In this document: piece after piece, positions 5,641-8,467 of the stretch
Layout of the letters: every line of letters starts with the position of its first letter
Numbering within the stretch: position 1 is the first letter of the stretch
NCBI GenBank assembly: GCA_029779385.1
Contig: JAKPAQ010000350.1
Coordinates: 1 to 8,467 of the forward strand
Direction: 5' to 3'
Source of the DNA: Actinomycetes bacterium
Lineage (GTDB): Bacteria > Actinomycetota > Actinomycetes > Propionibacteriales > Nocardioidaceae
DNA length: 8,467 bases
The notes under the pieces: generated by a model
The model's input: the letters and a program-made list of their open reading frames with translations, nothing else
Databases searched by the model: none
What the model was told of the DNA's origin: nothing
Program-made: the position numbers and the translations under genes

Positions 5641-6651
5641 ATGCTGATCGCACAGCGCCCCGTCCTGTCCGAAGAGGTCGTAGACGAGTACCGTTCGCGG
5701 TTCGTCATCGAGCCTTTGGAGCCCGGTTTCGGTTACACCCTCGGCAACTCGCTGCGTCGTACGCTGCTGTCGTCGATCCCGGGTGCGGCTGTTACCTCCA
5801 TCAAGATTGATGGTGTCCAGCACGAGTTCTCGACCGTCGAAGGTGTTACCGAAGACGTCACCGAGATCATCCTCAACCTGAAGCGCTTGGTTGTTTCCTC
5901 GACCATCGACGAGCCGGTCGTAATGTACCTGCGTGCCGAAGGCGCTGGCGATGTGACGGCCGCGGCCATCACCCCGCCTGCTGGTGTTGAGGTCCACAAC
6001 TCGGACCTGCACATCGCGACGCTCAACGACAAGGGTCGTCTTGAGATCGAACTGGTTGTCGAGCGTGGCCGTGGCTACGTTTCCTCGGTCCAGAACAAGA
6101 CCGGCGACGAAGAGATCGGCCGCATGCCGATCGACTCGATCTACAGCCCGGTACTCAAGGTGACCTACAAGGTGGAGGCCACCCGTGTTGAGCAGCGCAC
6201 CGACTTCGACAAGCTGATCGTCGACGTTGAGACGAAGGCTTCGATCCTGCCGCGTGACGCGATCGCGTCGGCCGGTTCGACTTTGGTCGAGTTGTTCGGT
6301 TTGGCTCGCGAGTTGAACGTCGAAGCCGAAGGCATCGACATTGGCCCGTCGCCAGTTGACGAGCAGATGGCAGCCGATTTGGCGCTGCTGATCGAGGATC
6401 TGGACTTCACCGTTCGGTCCTACAACTGCCTCAAGCGCGAGGGCATCCACACCGTGGGCGAACTCATCACGCGCAGCGAGCAGGATCTGCTGGACATCCG
6501 CAACTTCGGTTCCAAGTCGATCGACGAAGTCAAGGCCAAGGTCGCCGAGTTGGGCCTGGCGCTCAAGGACAGCCCCGCTGGATTCGATCCGTCCGCCGTC
6601 GTCGATAACTTCGACGATGACACCTCTTACGCCGAGGACGAGCAGTACTGA
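5641..6651 (+). CDS. rpoA: DNA-directed RNA polymerase alpha subunit
   Basis: The alpha subunit (336 aa) dimerises to start RNA polymerase assembly, and its C-terminal domain contacts UP elements and activators. The N-terminal assembly domain spans about 1-230, with the dimerisation motif [21 protein letters not shown] (30-50). A linker with SPVDEQM follows. The C-terminal domain (about 251-309) carries [18 protein letters not shown], where Arg259 corresponds to the DNA-contacting Arg265 of E. coli, and [14 protein letters not shown] (287-300). The last 25 residues are acidic and ordered poorly, as is common in actinobacteria. ATG 5641 has AAAGGA (5629-5634) six bases upstream. A TTG start at 5620 would swallow that site and is rejected. 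The rpsD-rpoA-rplQ order is standard. Confidence 0.98.
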   Translation: MLIAQRPVLSEEVVDEYRSRFVIEPLEPGFGYTLGNSLRRTLLSSIPGAAVTSIKIDGVQHEFSTVEGVTEDVTEIILNLKRLVVSSTIDEPVVMYLRAEGAGDVTAAAITPPAGVEVHNSDLHIATLNDKGRLEIELVVERGRGYVSSVQNKTGDEEIGRMPIDSIYSPVLKVTYKVEATRVEQRTDFDKLIVDVETKASILPRDAIASAGSTLVELFGLARELNVEAEGIDIGPSPVDEQMAADLALLIEDLDFTVRSYNCLKREGIHTVGELITRSEQDLLDIRNFGSKSIDEVKAKVAELGLALKDSPAGFDPSAVVDNFDDDTSYAEDEQY

Positions 6652-6683
6652 GCTGCTCAACTCACTGATTCAGGAGTAGAAAA

Positions 6684-7202
6684 ATGCCAACCCCCACCAA
6701 GGGTGCACGCCTCGGCGGAAGCCCGGCCCACCAGCGGCTGATCCTGGCGAACCTTGCTCAAAGCTTGTTCGAGCATGGCCGGATCACCACGACCGAGGCC
6801 AAGGCTAAGCGGCTTCGTCCGTACGCCGAGCACCTCATCACGAAGGCGAAGACCGACACGGTCGCCAATCGCCGTCAGGTTGTGAAGGTCATCCGCGACA
6901 AGTCCGTCCTGCACACGTTGTTCACCGAGATCGGTCCGGCCATGGCCACCCGTCCCGGCGGCTACACCAGGATCACGAAGATCGGTCCGCGCAAGGGCGA
7001 CAACGCCCCGATGGCGGTAATCGAGATCGTGGAGGCCAAGGCTTTCGAAGCTAAGGCACCTAAGGCCGCCAAGGTCGAAGAGGCTGCCAAGGTTGAAGAG
7101 GCACCAGTCGAAGAAGCCGTAGAAGTAGTCGAGGCACCAGTCGAAGCTGCTGCTGAGACAGTCGACGAAGTCGCCGCTGACGCCACTGAGGAAGTCAAGT
7201 AA
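6684..7202 (+). CDS. rplQ: Large ribosomal subunit protein bL17 with acidic C-terminal extension
   Basis: L17 (172 aa) binds 23S rRNA near the peptide exit tunnel. The conserved core (about 1-118) includes [20 protein letters not shown] (5-24), [19 protein letters not shown] (31-49) and [20 protein letters not shown] (92-111), followed by the final strand. E. coli L17 is 127 residues. Here about 50 more residues follow, made of Ala, Glu, Val and Lys in short repeats (AKVEEA twice, APVE twice), which would be a flexible, acidic tail. Such tails are usual in actinobacterial L17. The tail coding region contains imperfect direct repeats. ATG 6684 follows CAGGAG (6671-6676) at a good distance, 32 bases after rpoA. 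It is the last gene of the operon; a strong terminator follows. Confidence 0.97.
   Translation: MPTPTKGARLGGSPAHQRLILANLAQSLFEHGRITTTEAKAKRLRPYAEHLITKAKTDTVANRRQVVKVIRDKSVLHTLFTEIGPAMATRPGGYTRITKIGPRKGDNAPMAVIEIVEAKAFEAKAPKAAKVEEAAKVEEAPVEEAVEVVEAPVEAAAETVDEVAADATEEVK
7068..7146 (+). repeat. Short direct repeats coding the L17 tail
   Basis: Two tandem 18-base units (7068-7085 and 7086-7103) match at 16 of 18 bases, and each encodes AKVEEA. The 16-base sequence GAGGCACCAGTCGAAG occurs exactly at 7098-7113 and again at 7131-7146. Both differences between the tandem units are third-position changes that keep the amino acid. The unit length is a multiple of three, so copy changes would lengthen or shorten the tail without a frameshift. 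Confidence 0.75.
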
Positions 7203-7215
7203 GCAATAAAACCTC

Positions 7216-7257
7216 AAAGTGCCCGCCCCGTTTCGGGGCGGGCACTTTACTTTTTTG
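7216..7257 (+). terminator. Intrinsic terminator of the alpha operon
   Basis: AAAGTGCCCGCCCCG (7216-7230) and its exact reverse complement (7234-7248) form a 15-bp stem with a TTT loop, ten of the pairs being G-C. It is followed by AC and then TTTTTT (7251-7256). It lies 13 bases after the rplQ stop. This is the strongest terminator in the window and marks the end of the ribosomal operon. The A-rich sequence on the other side (7206-7211) is too weak to argue firmly for two-way termination. Confidence 0.92.
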
Positions 7258-7327
7258 CGTTTGGGATGTGGTCGGGTTTTATCCCGGTATGCTCAAGCAA
7301 AATCTCCTAGCTAGAACAGAGTTGAGA

Positions 7328-8467
7328 ATGATGCGTAAGCCCCGGGTTGCTGCCGTCGGTTTGTTGAGTTCGTTTGCCTTGGTCGCGGGTATCTCGGCGG
7401 CGGTTGCCTCGCCCGGTACCGAGTCGCAACCTTCGACCGATTCGACCACCCCAAGCCCACGGGCAAGTGGAGTGATCGTGAAGTACGCAAAGGGCGAGGT
7501 GCGCATGGCCGACCTGGCCGCCACGGTGGACGAGCAGTTACCTGGTAAGGCCGAAGTCGCGGGGACACGCAGCGGCTCAAAGGGCCTTGGACTGATCGAG
7601 TTCGACCGTTCGGTCAAGGAGTCGAATCTTGATTCGGCTATCGAGTCGTTGAACCAGGACCCGGACGTCGAATGGGCAGTGCCGAACGGTCGCCGATACG
7701 CCGCAGCGACCGCCAACGACCCCTTCTACACCAGCGGAAAACTTTGGAACCTCACCGGCACTTGGGGCGTTCAGGCCAACGACGCCTGGGATGTCACCAC
7801 GGGAGTTCCGAGCGTTCGGGTGGCGGTGCTGGACACGGGTATCCGCAAGGACCATCCAGACCTCGCGGCGAACCTCGTTGCTGGGTATGACTTCGTCGAC
7901 GACGAGTACACCTGCTACGGGACCGACGATTGCTGGTATGACGGTACTTTCCTCAGCGCGGGCGACGGCAATGGCTGGGACGCTGACCCGAGCGACCCGG
8001 GCGATTGGGTGTCGGCCAATTACTGTGGATACTCCCATCCAGGCGCCAATAGCTCTTGGCATGGTACCCACGTGGCCGGCACGGTGGCTGCGATTCGTAA
8101 CAACGGCACTGGTGTCGTCGGGGTTGCACCCGGAGTCAAGATTCAACCGATCCGCGTGCTCGGCAAGTGTGGTGGCACCGATTGGGATATAGCGATGGGC
8201 ATGCTTTGGGCCGCCGGCGAAGACATCTACAAATACGACGCTTCCTATGGTCGACTTCCGGTGAACCCAACGCCGGCGAAGGTGCTTAACCTTTCGCTGG
8301 GCGGTACATACGAGGATCTTTCAGATGCTCAAGAAATGTGTGAGTTCTACGACGCTGTTTCGCAGATCGTCATGCAGCGGGGCGCGACAATTGTCGCGGC
8401 CGCGGGCAACGATGGCGACCAAGCCAATTACACCGTGCCTGGATCCTGTCCGGGCTTCATCTCAGTC
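7328..8467 (+). CDS. Secreted subtilisin-like serine protease (S8), N-terminal part, runs off window
   Basis: The first 380 codons are open to the window edge. Residues 1-27 are a signal peptide (RKPR, hydrophobic core 8-23, likely cut after AVA at 27). Residues 48-124 resemble an I9-type propeptide that acts as folding chaperone and inhibitor, ending in the VEWAVPN motif. The catalytic domain starts near 130 with NDPFY and WDVTTG. Asp169 (VAVLDTGI) and His245 (HGTHVAGT) are the catalytic pair, and Asn361 (AAAGNDG) is the oxyanion-hole residue. The serine motif GTSMA lies beyond the window. A 75-residue stretch between Asp and His is about twice that of subtilisin and is Asp/Gly-rich; six cysteines suggest disulfides. 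Start ATG 7328 (or 7331) has a weak GAG-rich site at 7319-7326. An in-frame ATG at 7289 would put a polar stretch before the signal peptide. The gene is independent of the ribosomal operon. Confidence 0.93.
   Translation, partial: MMRKPRVAAVGLLSSFALVAGISAAVASPGTESQPSTDSTTPSPRASGVIVKYAKGEVRMADLAATVDEQLPGKAEVAGTRSGSKGLGLIEFDRSVKESNLDSAIESLNQDPDVEWAVPNGRRYAAATANDPFYTSGKLWNLTGTWGVQANDAWDVTTGVPSVRVAVLDTGIRKDHPDLAANLVAGYDFVDDEYTCYGTDDCWYDGTFLSAGDGNGWDADPSDPGDWVSANYCGYSHPGANSSWHGTHVAGTVAAIRNNGTGVVGVAPGVKIQPIRVLGKCGGTDWDIAMGMLWAAGEDIYKYDASYGRLPVNPTPAKVLNLSLGGTYEDLSDAQEMCEFYDAVSQIVMQRGATIVAAAGNDGDQANYTVPGSCPGFISV

Noticed and set aside
5590..6660. A 356-codon open frame on the - strand, opposite rpoA
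   Set aside because: It mirrors rpoA almost exactly, its peptide has no recognisable domain, and long antisense frames are expected opposite high-GC genes. The + strand gene is certain.
7271..7286. Small hairpin CGGG-TTTTAT-CCCG region upstream of the protease
   Set aside because: Only four to five pairs, with no T run and no conserved context visible; it may arise by chance.
7577..8146. A 189-codon - strand frame inside the protease gene
   Set aside because: The + strand frame contains the S8 catalytic Asp and His motifs over these bases; the antisense peptide shows no domain.
1..8467. CRISPR array, tRNA or rRNA gene, insertion sequence, attachment site or phage gene
   Set aside because: No regularly spaced repeats, no cloverleaf-like segments, no transposase frame and no flanking target duplications were found on reading through both strands.

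Overview
The window is the downstream half of an actinobacterial S10/spc/alpha ribosomal-protein superoperon, followed by the start of an unrelated secreted protease gene. All genes lie on the + strand. The assignment to Actinobacteria (Actinomycetota) rests on several things: the order secY-adk-map-infA-rpmJ-rpsM-rpsK-rpsD-rpoA-rplQ; the zinc-cysteine-free S4; the acidic Ala/Glu-rich tail on L17; GTG starts; and moderately high GC (near 60% by eye, not counted). I cannot name a genus.

Layout. Positions 1-131 are the C-terminus of rplO (L15). A 16-bp perfect hairpin (168-202) with a short T run then separates it from a translocation/maintenance block: secY (254-1558), adk (1558-2121, overlapping the secY stop in TAATG) and map (2144-2974). 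A small predicted lipoprotein (3018-3434) sits between map and infA. Next comes the alpha-operon part: infA (3585-3806), rpmJ (3859-3972), rpsM (4156-4524), rpsK (4533-4931), rpsD (4968-5576), rpoA (5641-6651) and rplQ (6684-7202). A 15-bp GC-rich hairpin plus T6 (7216-7257) closes the operon. After it, a subtilisin-like S8 preproprotease begins at 7328 and runs off the window before its catalytic serine.

How the genes work together. SecY is the protein-export channel, Adk balances adenine nucleotides, and MetAP removes the initiator Met from new proteins. IF-1, L36, S13, S11, S4 and L17 are translation parts, and RpoA is the scaffold of RNA polymerase. This is the core gene-expression machinery made in proportion. 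S4 is a classical repressor of alpha operons in other bacteria.

The least ordinary material is non-coding. There is a run of stem-loops between rpmJ and rpsM (3990-4127), a nested palindrome in the likely infA 5' UTR (3499-3540), and a terminator-like hairpin in front of secY. The lipoprotein between map and infA is the one unexpected gene. I see no CRISPR array, tRNA, rRNA, insertion sequence or phage gene, and I do not see convincing evidence of a wholly new multi-gene system here. No stretch over 300 bases lacks a gene.
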